Positions 50,117-58,664 of a DNA stretch of 64,000 nucleotides are shown here, piece after piece. The notes under the pieces are model-generated. The model did not search any database, had not been told where the DNA came from, and saw only the letters and a program-made list of their open reading frames with translations. The DNA lies in contig NZ_WURB01000001.1 of NCBI RefSeq assembly GCF_009830105.1, positions 1 to 64,000 of the forward strand. Reading direction: 5' to 3'. This DNA comes from Microvirga makkahensis. Its GTDB lineage: Bacteria; Pseudomonadota; Alphaproteobacteria; Rhizobiales; Beijerinckiaceae. Both the position numbers and the translations under genes were made by a program. Position 1 is the stretch's first letter. Each line of letters opens with the position of its first letter.

Positions 50117-50917
50117 ATGCCGATAATCATTTCCGACCCGGAGGATCAGCGGATCGAGCCCTATCGCGCGGTGCGCGAGAGGGATCTGGTCGGGCGTCAG
50201 CACCGCTTCATCGCCGAGGGCGAAGTCGTCCTGCGCGTGCTGCTGAAGCAGCCCCGCTTCGAGGTCGAATCCCTGCTCCTGGCCGAGAACCGCATCGGCA
50301 GCCTGAGCGATGCACTTGAGAACCTTCCGCCGGATGTGCCCGTCTATACGGCAAGCCGGCAGGTGATGGACGCCATTGTGGGCTTTCCGATCCACCGCGG
50401 CATCCTGGCCGTGGCCCGGCGCGCCCCGTTGCCCCCAGTCGAAGGCTTCCTGGCAATGCTTCCCCAGGAGGCGCTGATTGTCGGCCTGGTGGGACTGGCG
50501 AACCACGACAATGTTGGAGGCATTTTCCGCAATGCCGCCGCCTTCGGGGCTCAGGGCGTGTTGCTCGATCCCGAGAGTTGCGACCCTCTGTATCGGAAGG
50601 CGATTCGCGTATCCGTCGGAGGTGCCCTCGTGGTGCCCTTCACCCGCGCCGCATCCGCCGATGCGATGGTGCAGGCCCTTCAGGCAGCGTCCTTCGACAT
50701 CCTCGCGCTTTCTCCCTCGGGAAGGGAGGTCCTTTCCCAGGTGAGGCCCACGCGACGCATGGCACTGCTGCTTGGCGCCGAAGGGCCGGGCCTGCCCGCC
50801 GAACTGCTGACCCGGACCCGCACCGTGTCCATCCCCATGAGCAGCGGTTTCGATTCGCTCAACGTCGCCACCACGAGCGGCATCGCCCTGCATCACCTGA
50901 CCTCAGGAGGCCCCTGA
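50117..50917 (+). CDS. SpoU/TrmH-family RNA 2'-O-methyltransferase
   Basis: A 266-residue SPOUT methyltransferase, the second of its class in the window. An N-terminal substrate-binding domain contains RHRFIAEGEVVLRVLLKQ-like sequence (residues 28-45). The SpoU motifs are ANHDNVGGIFRNAAAFG, LLGAEGPGLP and SIPMSSGFDSLNVATTSGIA. It probably methylates a ribose of tRNA or rRNA with S-adenosylmethionine; the target cannot be told. Compared with RlmB at 46367 it lacks the basic leader. It diverges from the small membrane protein gene. Confidence 0.85.
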   Translation: MPIIISDPEDQRIEPYRAVRERDLVGRQHRFIAEGEVVLRVLLKQPRFEVESLLLAENRIGSLSDALENLPPDVPVYTASRQVMDAIVGFPIHRGILAVARRAPLPPVEGFLAMLPQEALIVGLVGLANHDNVGGIFRNAAAFGAQGVLLDPESCDPLYRKAIRVSVGGALVVPFTRAASADAMVQALQAASFDILALSPSGREVLSQVRPTRRMALLLGAEGPGLPAELLTRTRTVSIPMSSGFDSLNVATTSGIALHHLTSGGP

Positions 50918-51013
50918 GAGGCCCCCTCCCGCTCGCTGAGTTGTGAAGGGCCATTCCCTTGTCCGGAAGCTGGACCGTTCTAGGCTCAGGGGATCGATGT
51001 CGGGAGAAGACTC

Positions 51014-52012
51014 ATGACCATCACACGCCGTGGCATTCTAGCCGGTACCGCTCTTGCCGCCGCTCCCCTTGGAGGAATCACCGCCTTGGCCCAAACCCAT
51101 ACCGCGACGCCCAGCGCTTCGGCTTCCCCCACCACCACCGGATCGCGCCAGGCGCCGGGCTTCTACCGTTACAAGGTCGGCGACATCGAGGTTACGGCCA
51201 TCAACGACGGCTTCGCGCGGCGCCCTCTCGAGGGATTCGTCAGGAACGCGGAACTCAAGGACGTTCAGGCCGCCATGCAGGAGGCCTTCCTGCCGGTCGA
51301 CGCCCTGCCGATCACCTTCAACACTCTCGTCCTGAGCCAGGGAGATCGGCTGACCCTGATCGACAGCGGCAACGGCGACATGGGCGCGCCGACCGCCGGC
51401 CGCTGGATGGAGAACTTCCGCGCCGCGGGCTTCGATCCCGGTCAAGTGGATACGGTGGTGATCAGCCATTTCCACGGCGATCACATCAACGGCCTTCGCC
51501 TGAAGGACGGCACGGCGGTCTTCCCCAATGCCGAGGTGATGGTGCCGGAGGCCGAATGGGCGTTCTGGATGGACGATGCGCGCATGAACCAGGCCCCCGA
51601 GGGTATGAAGGGAGCCTACCAGAATGTGCGCCGGGTGTTCGGTCCCATCGCGAAGGACGTCAAGCGTTACGGGATGGACAAGGAGATCGCGCCCAGCCTC
51701 ACGAGCATCGCCGCCCATGGCCATACGCCGGGCCACACGGCCTATATGCTCTCCTCGGGTTCCGACAGGCTGATGATCATGTCGGATGTCACGAACCACC
51801 CAGCCCTGTTCGTGCGGCATCCGGACTGGTCGGCCATCTTCGACATGGATGCCGACCAGGCCCGTGCCACCCGCCGCCGCATGCTCGACATGGCCGCTTC
51901 CGAGCGGACGCAGGTCGCGTTCTACCACGCCCCCTTCCCGGCCACGGGCCATATCGCGAAGGAAGGAAATGGCTATCGCTTCGTGCCGGCGCAGTGGAGC
52001 TCCCAGGACTGA
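51014..52012 (+). CDS. Tat-exported MBL-fold metallohydrolase
   Basis: A 332-residue metallo-beta-lactamase-fold hydrolase. It starts MTITRRGILAGTALAAAPLG, a twin-arginine signal, so it is exported folded to the periplasm. The zinc motif HFHGDH is at 152-157, with further ligand candidates in AAHGHTPGHTAYM and SDVTNHPALFV, and a late His in FYHAPFPATGHI. The fold is that of lactonases and sulfatases of the MBL superfamily; substrate unknown. The ATG at 51014 has GGGAGA eight bases upstream. It is followed by a short palindromic intergenic repeat. Confidence 0.85.
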   Translation: MTITRRGILAGTALAAAPLGGITALAQTHTATPSASASPTTTGSRQAPGFYRYKVGDIEVTAINDGFARRPLEGFVRNAELKDVQAAMQEAFLPVDALPITFNTLVLSQGDRLTLIDSGNGDMGAPTAGRWMENFRAAGFDPGQVDTVVISHFHGDHINGLRLKDGTAVFPNAEVMVPEAEWAFWMDDARMNQAPEGMKGAYQNVRRVFGPIAKDVKRYGMDKEIAPSLTSIAAHGHTPGHTAYMLSSGSDRLMIMSDVTNHPALFVRHPDWSAIFDMDADQARATRRRMLDMAASERTQVAFYHAPFPATGHIAKEGNGYRFVPAQWSSQD

Positions 52013-52041
52013 GCTCCGCTTCGATCTCGCGCTGCCTTCCT

Positions 52042-52135
52042 GTCACGTCATCACCGGCCTCGTGCCGGTGATCCCGCTTTGATCAGCGCCTCTCCTGTCG
52101 GAGCGGGACCGCCGGGCAAGCTCGGCATGACAGGT
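52042..52135. repeat. Palindromic intergenic repeat unit
   Basis: ATCACCGGC (52050-52058) and GCCGGTGAT (52064-52072) form a 9-bp hairpin with a five-base loop, and the whole stretch to GGCATGACAG (about 52135) has the look of a REP-like unit widespread between genes in Bradyrhizobium and Methylobacterium relatives. No second copy is present in this window, so the call rests on its look. Confidence 0.4.
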
Positions 52136-52140
52136 CGGAG

Positions 52141-52470
52141 CTACTCTCTCTCACCTGCAGTTTCCTCGAGGAGCCAGTCCAAGGTGGCCGCGTCCGTCCC
52201 CGCAGGCTCGATGAAGAAGATGACCGGCGTCTCGTAAGGATGCCGGCCCCTCAAGGCCTCCTGGACACGCTCCTGCAGGCCCTTCCGGGTCTTAAGGATG
52301 CCGACCGCCTCCTCGCCGCGCTCGACGGTCCCTTTCCAGGCATAGACCGAGCGCATTCCCGGCAGAACGTTGATGCAGGCGATCAGGCCGTCGCGAACCA
52401 AGCCTTCCCCGATCTCGAGCGCGGTGTCCACATCGGGAAAGGTCGTATAGACGAGAAGCGGGCGTTCCAT
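52141..52470 (-). CDS. cutA: Divalent cation tolerance protein CutA
   Basis: CutA1 of 109 residues, a trimeric ferredoxin-like protein linked to copper and other divalent-metal tolerance; its exact function is unsettled. It shows LLVYTTFPDVDTALEIGEGL, LIACINVLPGMRSVYAWKGT and RHPYETPVIFFIEP, where HPYE(T/V)P is the family hallmark. It diverges from nadK with 50 bases between the starts. Confidence 0.92.
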   Translation of the reverse strand: MERPLLVYTTFPDVDTALEIGEGLVRDGLIACINVLPGMRSVYAWKGTVERGEEAVGILKTRKGLQERVQEALRGRHPYETPVIFFIEPAGTDAATLDWLLEETAGERE

Positions 52471-52520
52471 GTTATGCCTGTACCTCGTGACCCTTTCAGG
52501 AGCAGCGAGGGTATCTGGGC

Positions 52521-53294
52521 ATGGCCCGTCGTTTCAACAAGATTGCATTCGTGGCCAGCGCTGCGCCCGAAGCGCAGAGCGCGCTCGCAGCCCTGATGAG
52601 CCGCTATGAGCACGTCGCCCCGGGAGATGCGGACGTGATCGTGGCGCTCGGCGGCGACGGACTGATGCTGCAGACGCTCCATGCCACCATGGGCGCCTCC
52701 AGGCCTATCTACGGCATGAACAAGGGCACGGTCGGATTCCTGATGAACGAGTTCAGGGAGGACGACCTGTTCGAGCGACTGGAGAGCGCGGAGCGCAGCG
52801 TCGTCCATCCGCTCCTCATGGTCGCCTGGGACATTCACGGCGTGGCGCACACGGCGCGAGCCATCAACGAGGTCTCGATGCTGCGCCAGACCTATCAGGC
52901 CGCGAAACTGCGCGTGAGCATCGATGGCCGGGTGCGCATCACCGCGTTGATCGCCGACGGCATTCTCGTGGCCACGCCCGCCGGGTCGACGGCCTATAAT
53001 CTATCCGTCGGCGGCCCGATCCTCCCGCTGAACTCGCCGCTCCTCGCCTTGACTCCGATCTCCGCCTTCCGGCCCCGCCGCTGGCGGGGCGCGCTGCTGC
53101 CGGACTACGGCAAGATCGAGATCGAGGTTCTCGAAGCCGAGAACCGCCCGGTGAGCGCGGTGGCCGACCACACGGAGTTCCGCAACGTAACCCGCGTGCA
53201 CGCATCCATGGACCGGAGCGTCGACCTGGTGATGCTGCACGATCCCGGGCACAGCTTGGACGAGCGAATCCTGCGGGAGCAGTTCGGCTATTGA
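52521..53294 (+). CDS. nadK: NAD kinase
   Basis: NAD kinase of 257 residues phosphorylates NAD to NADP. The GGDG active-site motif is at 44-47 in [16 protein letters not shown], the NE motif is in [12 protein letters not shown], and [20 protein letters not shown] is the conserved C-terminal domain block. Length agrees with the alphaproteobacterial form (about 255). It is followed 51 bases later by the MaoC-like gene in the same direction. Confidence 0.95.
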   Translation: MARRFNKIAFVASAAPEAQSALAALMSRYEHVAPGDADVIVALGGDGLMLQTLHATMGASRPIYGMNKGTVGFLMNEFREDDLFERLESAERSVVHPLLMVAWDIHGVAHTARAINEVSMLRQTYQAAKLRVSIDGRVRITALIADGILVATPAGSTAYNLSVGGPILPLNSPLLALTPISAFRPRRWRGALLPDYGKIEIEVLEAENRPVSAVADHTEFRNVTRVHASMDRSVDLVMLHDPGHSLDERILREQFGY

Positions 53295-53345
53295 TTTTCA
53301 AGAGGCATGGGCGACATGCCCTTTCCGGCACAGGAGGACAACGCG

Positions 53346-53825
53346 ATGAACGATGAGGACAGGCACCCGCGCGGCGGCCTCTATTTCGAGGATTTCGTGG
53401 TGGGTACCGTCATCAGGCACCGTCTGACGAGAACGGTGACCCAGATGGACAACATGCTGTTCTCCAACATGACGCTCAACCCCCAGCCGCTCCACATCGA
53501 CGCGCATTTCTGCGCCACTGAGACGGAATGGGGCAAGCCGCTGATGAACTCCCTGTTCACCCTCGGATTGATGATCGGCATCTCCGTCAACGACACGACG
53601 GTGGGCACGACCATCGCCAATCTCGGGATGACCGACGTGAGGTTTCCCGCACCGCTCTTCGAGGGCGATACCGTCAGCGCGACGACGGAGATCGGCGGCA
53701 AGCGCGAGTCGAAGTCGCGCCCGGATGCGGGCATCGTCGAGTTCATCCATCGTGCCTACAAGCAGGACGGGACGCTGGTCGCCGAGTGCCGCCGCCAAGC
53801 CTTCATGCGCAAGAGGAATGCCTGA
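53346..53825 (+). CDS. MaoC-like hotdog-fold dehydratase
   Basis: A 159-residue hotdog-fold protein of the MaoC group, enzymes that hydrate or dehydrate acyl-CoA thioesters. It begins GGLYFEDFVVGTVIRHRLTR after a short leader and has the active-site Asp/His region NMTLNPQPLHIDAHFCATET and later TIANLGMTDVRFPAPLFEGD. The ATG at 53346 has AGGAGG eight bases upstream. Its stop overlaps the start of the CitE-like lyase (TGATG), so the two are coupled and probably act in one acyl-CoA pathway; which one is unknown. Confidence 0.82.
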   Translation: MNDEDRHPRGGLYFEDFVVGTVIRHRLTRTVTQMDNMLFSNMTLNPQPLHIDAHFCATETEWGKPLMNSLFTLGLMIGISVNDTTVGTTIANLGMTDVRFPAPLFEGDTVSATTEIGGKRESKSRPDAGIVEFIHRAYKQDGTLVAECRRQAFMRKRNA

Positions 53826-54697
53826 TGCGCTCGCTCCTGTTCGTTCCTGCCGACAGCCGAAAGAAGCTCGAGAAGGCCCTCGCCTCGGGGGCTGATGCCC
53901 TCCTCATCGACTTGGAGGATTCCGTCGATCTGAAGGCGAAGGAGGAGGCCCGGCGCGTCGCAGCGGACTTCATTGCCGAGCATCGTGCCTCTCCTGAGCG
54001 CCCGCGCCTCTTCGTGCGCGTGAACGGGCTCACGACAGGCCTGATTGATGCTGATCTCGACAGCGTGATGAAGACCGCGCCCGACGGGATCGTTCTGCCC
54101 AAGAGCGTGGGCGGCGCTGACGTAGCGCATCTGGGAGCGAAGCTCGCGGTGCGTGAGGCCGAGTTCGGCCTCGACGACGGCGCGACCCGCATTCTTGCCA
54201 TCGCCACGGAGAACGCGGCGGGCGTCTTCGCGCTCGGCACGTTCTCCGGCGCGAGCCACCGGCTTATGGGACTTACCTGGGGCGGCGAGGATCTCTCCGC
54301 CGATCTCGGCGCGGAGACCAACCGCGACGGGAGCGGTGCTTACACCGATCCCTACCGCCTCGCCCGTTCGCTCACATTGTTCGGCGCCGCGGCGGCGGGC
54401 GTCGACGCCATCGATTCGGTGTTCACCAATTTCCGCGACATGGAAGGTCTCGCAGCCGAATGCCGCGCTGCCCGACGCGATGGCTTCGTGGCCAAAATGG
54501 CGATCCATCCCGCCCAGGTGCCCGTCATCAATGAGGCGTTCACGCCGTCACCGGAGGCCATCGAGCGCGCCCGGGCCGTGATCGAAGCCTTCCAGGCCAA
54601 TCCCGGCGCGGGCGTCGTCGGCGTCGACGGCGAGATGCTCGATCGTCCGCATCTCCTGCGCGCGGAGCGGCTGTTGCGGCGGGTGGGGCGGTTCTAA
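53825..54697 (+). CDS. CitE-like CoA-ester lyase (HpcH/HpaI family)
   Basis: A 290-residue lyase of the HpcH/HpaI aldolase / CitE-like group, which splits or hydrolyses malyl-CoA-type esters using Mg2+. It starts MRSLLFVPADSRKKLEKALA and contains GADALLIDLEDSVDLKAKEE, FVRVNGLTTG, IVLPKSVGGADV, ILAIATENAAGVFALG and GLTWGGEDLSADLGAETNR; the metal ligands Glu and Asp are in the ATEN and GGEDL areas. Close homologues are annotated as malyl-CoA or beta-methylmalyl-CoA lyase/thioesterase. Coupled to the MaoC-like gene, and overlapping the convergent flavin reductase by four bases. Confidence 0.85.
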   Translation: MRSLLFVPADSRKKLEKALASGADALLIDLEDSVDLKAKEEARRVAADFIAEHRASPERPRLFVRVNGLTTGLIDADLDSVMKTAPDGIVLPKSVGGADVAHLGAKLAVREAEFGLDDGATRILAIATENAAGVFALGTFSGASHRLMGLTWGGEDLSADLGAETNRDGSGAYTDPYRLARSLTLFGAAAAGVDAIDSVFTNFRDMEGLAAECRAARRDGFVAKMAIHPAQVPVINEAFTPSPEAIERARAVIEAFQANPGAGVVGVDGEMLDRPHLLRAERLLRRVGRF

Positions 54698-55302
54698 CCG
54701 CTTGGCCGCGTCATCGAGAACTTCGTCTCGGGCGTCGCGACGAAATAGTCGCGATAGCCCGAGCGGGCGATGGGGCGCATGGCCGCCGTATCGACCTTTC
54801 CGTCCACGATATAGCGATCATCGATATGAATCCCGACCACCTGGCCGATCACCAGGTAATAGGACGGCTCGCCGCCGCCGAGGGGCGCCAGCTGCACGGT
54901 CTGCAGCCACCTGCATTCGAGGGCAGCCAACGCCTCCGCCACGCGCGGAGGCTTCACGAGGCGCGAGGGCGCGGCGTCGAGGCCCGCGTACGCCATCTCG
55001 TTTTCGCCGCGCGGCAGAGGAGCGGAAGTGGCATTCATCCTTTCGCGCAGGTCGTAGGTGGCGAGATTGCAGACGAATTCCTTCGTCTCCTCGATGAAGG
55101 TGAGTGCATCCTTCCTCCCCGCCGACGAGAACGCTACCATCGGGGGACGATCGGAGACCGCGTTGAAGAAGGAATAGGGCGAGAGATTGACCTCCCCCTT
55201 CGCGCTCATGGCCGTGATCCAGCCGATCGGGCGGGGCGTCACGATGGCCTTGAACGGATCGTGCGGCAGGCCGTGGGCGTTGCTAGCGGTTTCGTAGAAC
55301 AT
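54694..55302 (-). CDS. Flavin reductase-like FMN-binding protein (DIM6/NTAB type)
   Basis: A 202-residue split-barrel FMN-binding protein. The family opening is PHDPFKAIVTPRPIGWITAM, followed by NLSPYSFFNAVSDRPPMVAF and, late, YYLVIGQVVGIHIDDRYIVD with PIARSGYRDYF. It may supply reduced flavin or act on small substrates; the partner is unknown. The ATG at 55302 has AAGGGC upstream and is preferred over one 13 codons earlier. It lies 61 bases downstream of the nitroreductase gene, so the two redox genes may be co-transcribed. Confidence 0.85.
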   Translation of the reverse strand: MFYETASNAHGLPHDPFKAIVTPRPIGWITAMSAKGEVNLSPYSFFNAVSDRPPMVAFSSAGRKDALTFIEETKEFVCNLATYDLRERMNATSAPLPRGENEMAYAGLDAAPSRLVKPPRVAEALAALECRWLQTVQLAPLGGGEPSYYLVIGQVVGIHIDDRYIVDGKVDTAAMRPIARSGYRDYFVATPETKFSMTRPSG

Positions 55303-55363
55303 GAGGCCCTTTCCGGTGAAGTGGATACCGGTTCGCCGCAAGGCGATGCGACGAACGGAACTT

Positions 55364-55927
55364 TCAGAACCGTGTCACAATGGCGGCGAGGTTCGGCCGG
55401 TCGCGATCGGTCGGTTTTTCCTTGGCCGTGCCGATATGGATGAAACCCGCTATCCGTTCGTTCGGCGCCAGACCCAGCGCATCGAGCACCCGACGATCGA
55501 AGCAGGCCCAGCCCGACAGCCAGGAGGCGCCATAGCCCAGAGCCGTCGCCGCGTTCAAAAGGTTCATGCACACGGCCCCGGCCGAAAGAACCTGTTCCCA
55601 TTCCGGGATCTTCACGTGAGGCACGGTGCGGGAGACCACCGCCACCACGAGCGGGGCCTTGGAAAACCGCTCTCGCTCCGCCGCAACCTTCTCCGCATCC
55701 GCGTGCGGGTTGTCAGCCAGGAAGGCCTTGACGAGAACCTCCCCCAACCGCTGCCGCGCCTCGCCGTCGATGAGGATGAAACGCCAGGGAACCAGCTTGC
55801 CGTGGTCCGGCACCCGAGCCGCGGCGGTGAGCATGGTCTCGATCTCGTCGGCGCTCGGCCCCGGCTCGCCCAGCCAGCGCGGCGGCACGGAACGACGGCT
55901 CAGAAGACGGGAAAGGCTTTCATTCAT
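55364..55927 (-). CDS. Nitroreductase-family oxidoreductase (YdjA-like)
   Basis: A 187-residue FMN-dependent nitroreductase of the short YdjA type. It contains LLSRRSVPPRWLGEPGP, MLTAAARVPDHGKLVPWRFI, APLVVAVVSRTVPHVKIPEW and GYGASWLSGWACFDRRVLDA. NAD(P)H-dependent reduction of nitro or enone compounds is the family activity; the physiological substrate is unknown. The ATG at 55927 gives the typical start MNESLSRLLSRRS; a TTG at 55942 is an alternative. Confidence 0.85.
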   Translation of the reverse strand: MNESLSRLLSRRSVPPRWLGEPGPSADEIETMLTAAARVPDHGKLVPWRFILIDGEARQRLGEVLVKAFLADNPHADAEKVAAERERFSKAPLVVAVVSRTVPHVKIPEWEQVLSAGAVCMNLLNAATALGYGASWLSGWACFDRRVLDALGLAPNERIAGFIHIGTAKEKPTDRDRPNLAAIVTRF

Positions 55928-56198
55928 GGGATCTTCATCCAACCCGAATAATGTGGAACAATGATTGCAAGTGCCTGTGAACGACGAGGGCGGAGGAGCA
56001 TGGGGCCTGCCTTGGTCTCACCGCCTTGCTCCTGTTGAGGACACGGACGTTCCAAGACGCGATCCGTTGCATAGGGAACAAGCGGCAATGGATGTATAGG
56101 GGGAGCGCAGTGACACGCCAAGCCGATTTCCATCCTGCATGCCGAAGAGGTCCGCCGAGGGTGGAGCCGTTGCCTGCGCGTAGCGCCGCCTGAAGCGC

Positions 56199-58643
56199 AT
56201 GCAGATATTCTTGCCCGGATCCAGCGATCCTACCCCGCCCCCGGCATGGTCGGGGCGCCGGATGCTTCTGGCCCTCGGCCTCATCCTGGCCGGCTGGGCC
56301 CTGGCTGCCGCCGTCTGGCCGCTGACCGGCTCCGTGGTTCCCTGGGATTCAAAGAACCAGTTCTATCCCACCCTACGCTATCTCGGGGCGGCGCTCTCCA
56401 ACGGCGAGCTGCCTCTCTGGAACCCCTACCATTTCGGCGGGCATCCTTCCGCTGCCGATCCGCAATCGCTGCTGTTCACGCCCACCATGCTCCTGTTCGG
56501 CTGGCTCACGCCCCAGCCCTCCATGGAGTTGTTCGATCTTGTGGTCTTCGCTCACTTCCTTCCCGGCGCACTGGCCTTCGTCCCCCTCTTCCGGCGGCGC
56601 GGCTGGCATTGGTCGGGCGCGGTGGCGGCGGCCCTGGTGTTCATGCTCGGCGGCTCGGCCAGCGCCCGCCTGCAGCATACGGGGATGATTCTGAGCTACG
56701 GCTTCCTTCCCCTGGCCCTCTGGCTGCTCGAGGAGGCTTTGGACCGGCGCTCCTACCGCTATGGCGTTCTCTTCGCCCTCGCCGCCACCCTGATGGTGAT
56801 CGGTCGCGATCAGGTGGCCTTTCTCGGCGCGCTGACCCTGATCGGGGTGGCCGCGCATCGGATTTGGTCGGCCCCGCAGCGCTCGGCCTACTTCCGCTCC
56901 CGCCTGGGCCTTCTCGTCACCGTGGCGGCGATCGGCGGCGCGCTGCTGGCGGTTCCGGTCACCCTCACGATGCAGTTCCTCGCCACCTCGTCGCGACCCT
57001 CCTTCGGCTTCGGCGTCGCGGCCATGGGCTCCCTGCCTCCGGAGAGCCTGGCGACGATCCTGTTCGGAAACATCTTCGGCTCGCTCCGCTGGACCTACGA
57101 TTACTGGGGCCCGGACTGGCACAGCCTGGCCGAGGGAACCTGGACCGACCGCGCGACCAATTACCTGTTCATCGGCACGATCCCGGCCCTCTTCCTTCTC
57201 TGGCACGGCATCGCCGCCGGCAGGATCTTTGCACGCGAATTCCGTTTTTTCCTCGTCGTCGGTGTGCTGGCGCTCTTCTATGCCCTTGGCCGCTACACCC
57301 CGGGTTTTGAGGTGATCTTCGATCACCTGCCGGGCGTGAACCTCTACCGTCGACCTGCGGATGCCACCTTCCTCGTCAATATCGCGCTTGCCTTCTCGTC
57401 GGGCTATCTCGTGCATCGCTACGCCACGGAGGGGATGCCGCGCTGGAGCGTGGCATCCCTTGGTCGGCTCCGCATCGCGCTTCCGGCCCTGGCGATCACG
57501 CTCGTGGTCGCCGCCATCGGCAGCGGCATCGCCTTCGCCATCGAGGGCGGCCATGTTCTCTCCGCCCTTTCGGAAACAGGCGTCGGCCTCGTCGCGGCAG
57601 CCCTGGTCATGGTACTTGCGGTCAGGCTGGGCGGCAGCGCGTATCGGCGAGAGGGACTTGCCGCCGTTCTCGTGGTCATGACCGGCGCGGAGCTGATCGG
57701 CCGCCACGCAGCCTCGGCCCTGAATGCCGAACCTGCGGAGCGCTACACGGTCTTTACCAGATTGCCGCCGGAACAGCTCCAGGGCCTCCAGATTCTCAAG
57801 CGGGAGCTGGCGGAGCGCCACAGGCGGGGCGAGTATCCCCGCGTAGAGATCCTCGGGCTGGCGGGCTCCTGGCAGAACGCCTCTATGGTTCTCGAGATCG
57901 AGGACATCATCGGCTACAACCCCCTGCGCCTCGCCGATTACGAACGCGCCGTCGGTCCGGGCGAAAACGCCGAGGACCCCAATCTGCGCCAGTTCCCGGC
58001 CACGTTCCGGGGCTATGAATGCGAGCTCGCGGGTCTGCTCGGTCTCGACTATCTCGTCCTCGATCGCCCCGCCCAGAAGCTGCCCCGGCATTTCCCCCGC
58101 CTCGCCGACGCGGAGGTGGTCTACGGAATGGGCAAGATGTGGATCTACCGCCTCAATAGCGGCGGACGGCGCGCCTATGTGGCCTATCATGTGCAGGCCG
58201 TGGATTCGGAGGCCGTGGTAGGAGCGGACGAACTGCCCGACTTCGACCACGAGACGGAAGCGCTGATCGACCGGGAGAGCATGCCCCTCCTCAAGGCTTC
58301 TTACGCCTCTCTCCGCCCCGGCGCCGGGAAGCCCGCGGGCAAGGTGAGGATCGTCAGCTACAGGCGAAACTCCGTGACCCTGGAGGTCGAGAGCGCGGAA
58401 CAGGGCGTTCTCGTCCTCCATGACATCTATTATCCGGGCTGGGAGGCACGGGTGGACGGAGTGCGTCGGCCGGTGCTCCGCGCGAACCTGCTGTTCCGCG
58501 CCGTGGAGGTGCCGGCAGGCAAGCACCGCGTGGAGTTCGAGTTCCGTCCCCTCTCCCTCGAGAATTTGGTTGCGGCGGCGTCCAATCTCGTGGAAACCGA
58601 GGACGCGCGGACCCAGACCGCCGTGGCCGCTCCTGTGCGATAG
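56199..58643 (+). CDS. YfhO-like polytopic membrane protein
   Basis: An 814-residue membrane protein with at least ten hydrophobic segments in the first 520 residues and a soluble C-terminal part of about 290. The early loop reads GSVVPWDSKNQFYPTLRYLG and LWNPYHFGGHPSAADPQSLL, with acidic and Gly-His-Pro features of the YfhO / GT-C glycosyltransferase-like group. The end, VLHDIYYPGWEARVDGVRRP and ANLLFRAVEVPAGKHRVEFE, is the beta-rich YfhO signature. It probably acts in glycosylation of a cell-surface polymer, but this is inference. It is followed 21 bases later by an exported protein gene. Confidence 0.75.
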   Translation: MQIFLPGSSDPTPPPAWSGRRMLLALGLILAGWALAAAVWPLTGSVVPWDSKNQFYPTLRYLGAALSNGELPLWNPYHFGGHPSAADPQSLLFTPTMLLFGWLTPQPSMELFDLVVFAHFLPGALAFVPLFRRRGWHWSGAVAAALVFMLGGSASARLQHTGMILSYGFLPLALWLLEEALDRRSYRYGVLFALAATLMVIGRDQVAFLGALTLIGVAAHRIWSAPQRSAYFRSRLGLLVTVAAIGGALLAVPVTLTMQFLATSSRPSFGFGVAAMGSLPPESLATILFGNIFGSLRWTYDYWGPDWHSLAEGTWTDRATNYLFIGTIPALFLLWHGIAAGRIFAREFRFFLVVGVLALFYALGRYTPGFEVIFDHLPGVNLYRRPADATFLVNIALAFSSGYLVHRYATEGMPRWSVASLGRLRIALPALAITLVVAAIGSGIAFAIEGGHVLSALSETGVGLVAAALVMVLAVRLGGSAYRREGLAAVLVVMTGAELIGRHAASALNAEPAERYTVFTRLPPEQLQGLQILKRELAERHRRGEYPRVEILGLAGSWQNASMVLEIEDIIGYNPLRLADYERAVGPGENAEDPNLRQFPATFRGYECELAGLLGLDYLVLDRPAQKLPRHFPRLADAEVVYGMGKMWIYRLNSGGRRAYVAYHVQAVDSEAVVGADELPDFDHETEALIDRESMPLLKASYASLRPGAGKPAGKVRIVSYRRNSVTLEVESAEQGVLVLHDIYYPGWEARVDGVRRPVLRANLLFRAVEVPAGKHRVEFEFRPLSLENLVAAASNLVETEDARTQTAVAAPVR

Positions 58644-58664
58644 CGGGATTTTTGAACTCTTTCG

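Noticed and set aside
56373-58526. A 717-codon leftward frame opposite the YfhO-like gene
   Set aside because: His/Glu/Arg-rich mirror sequence; the rightward frame has clear membrane segments and the YfhO end.
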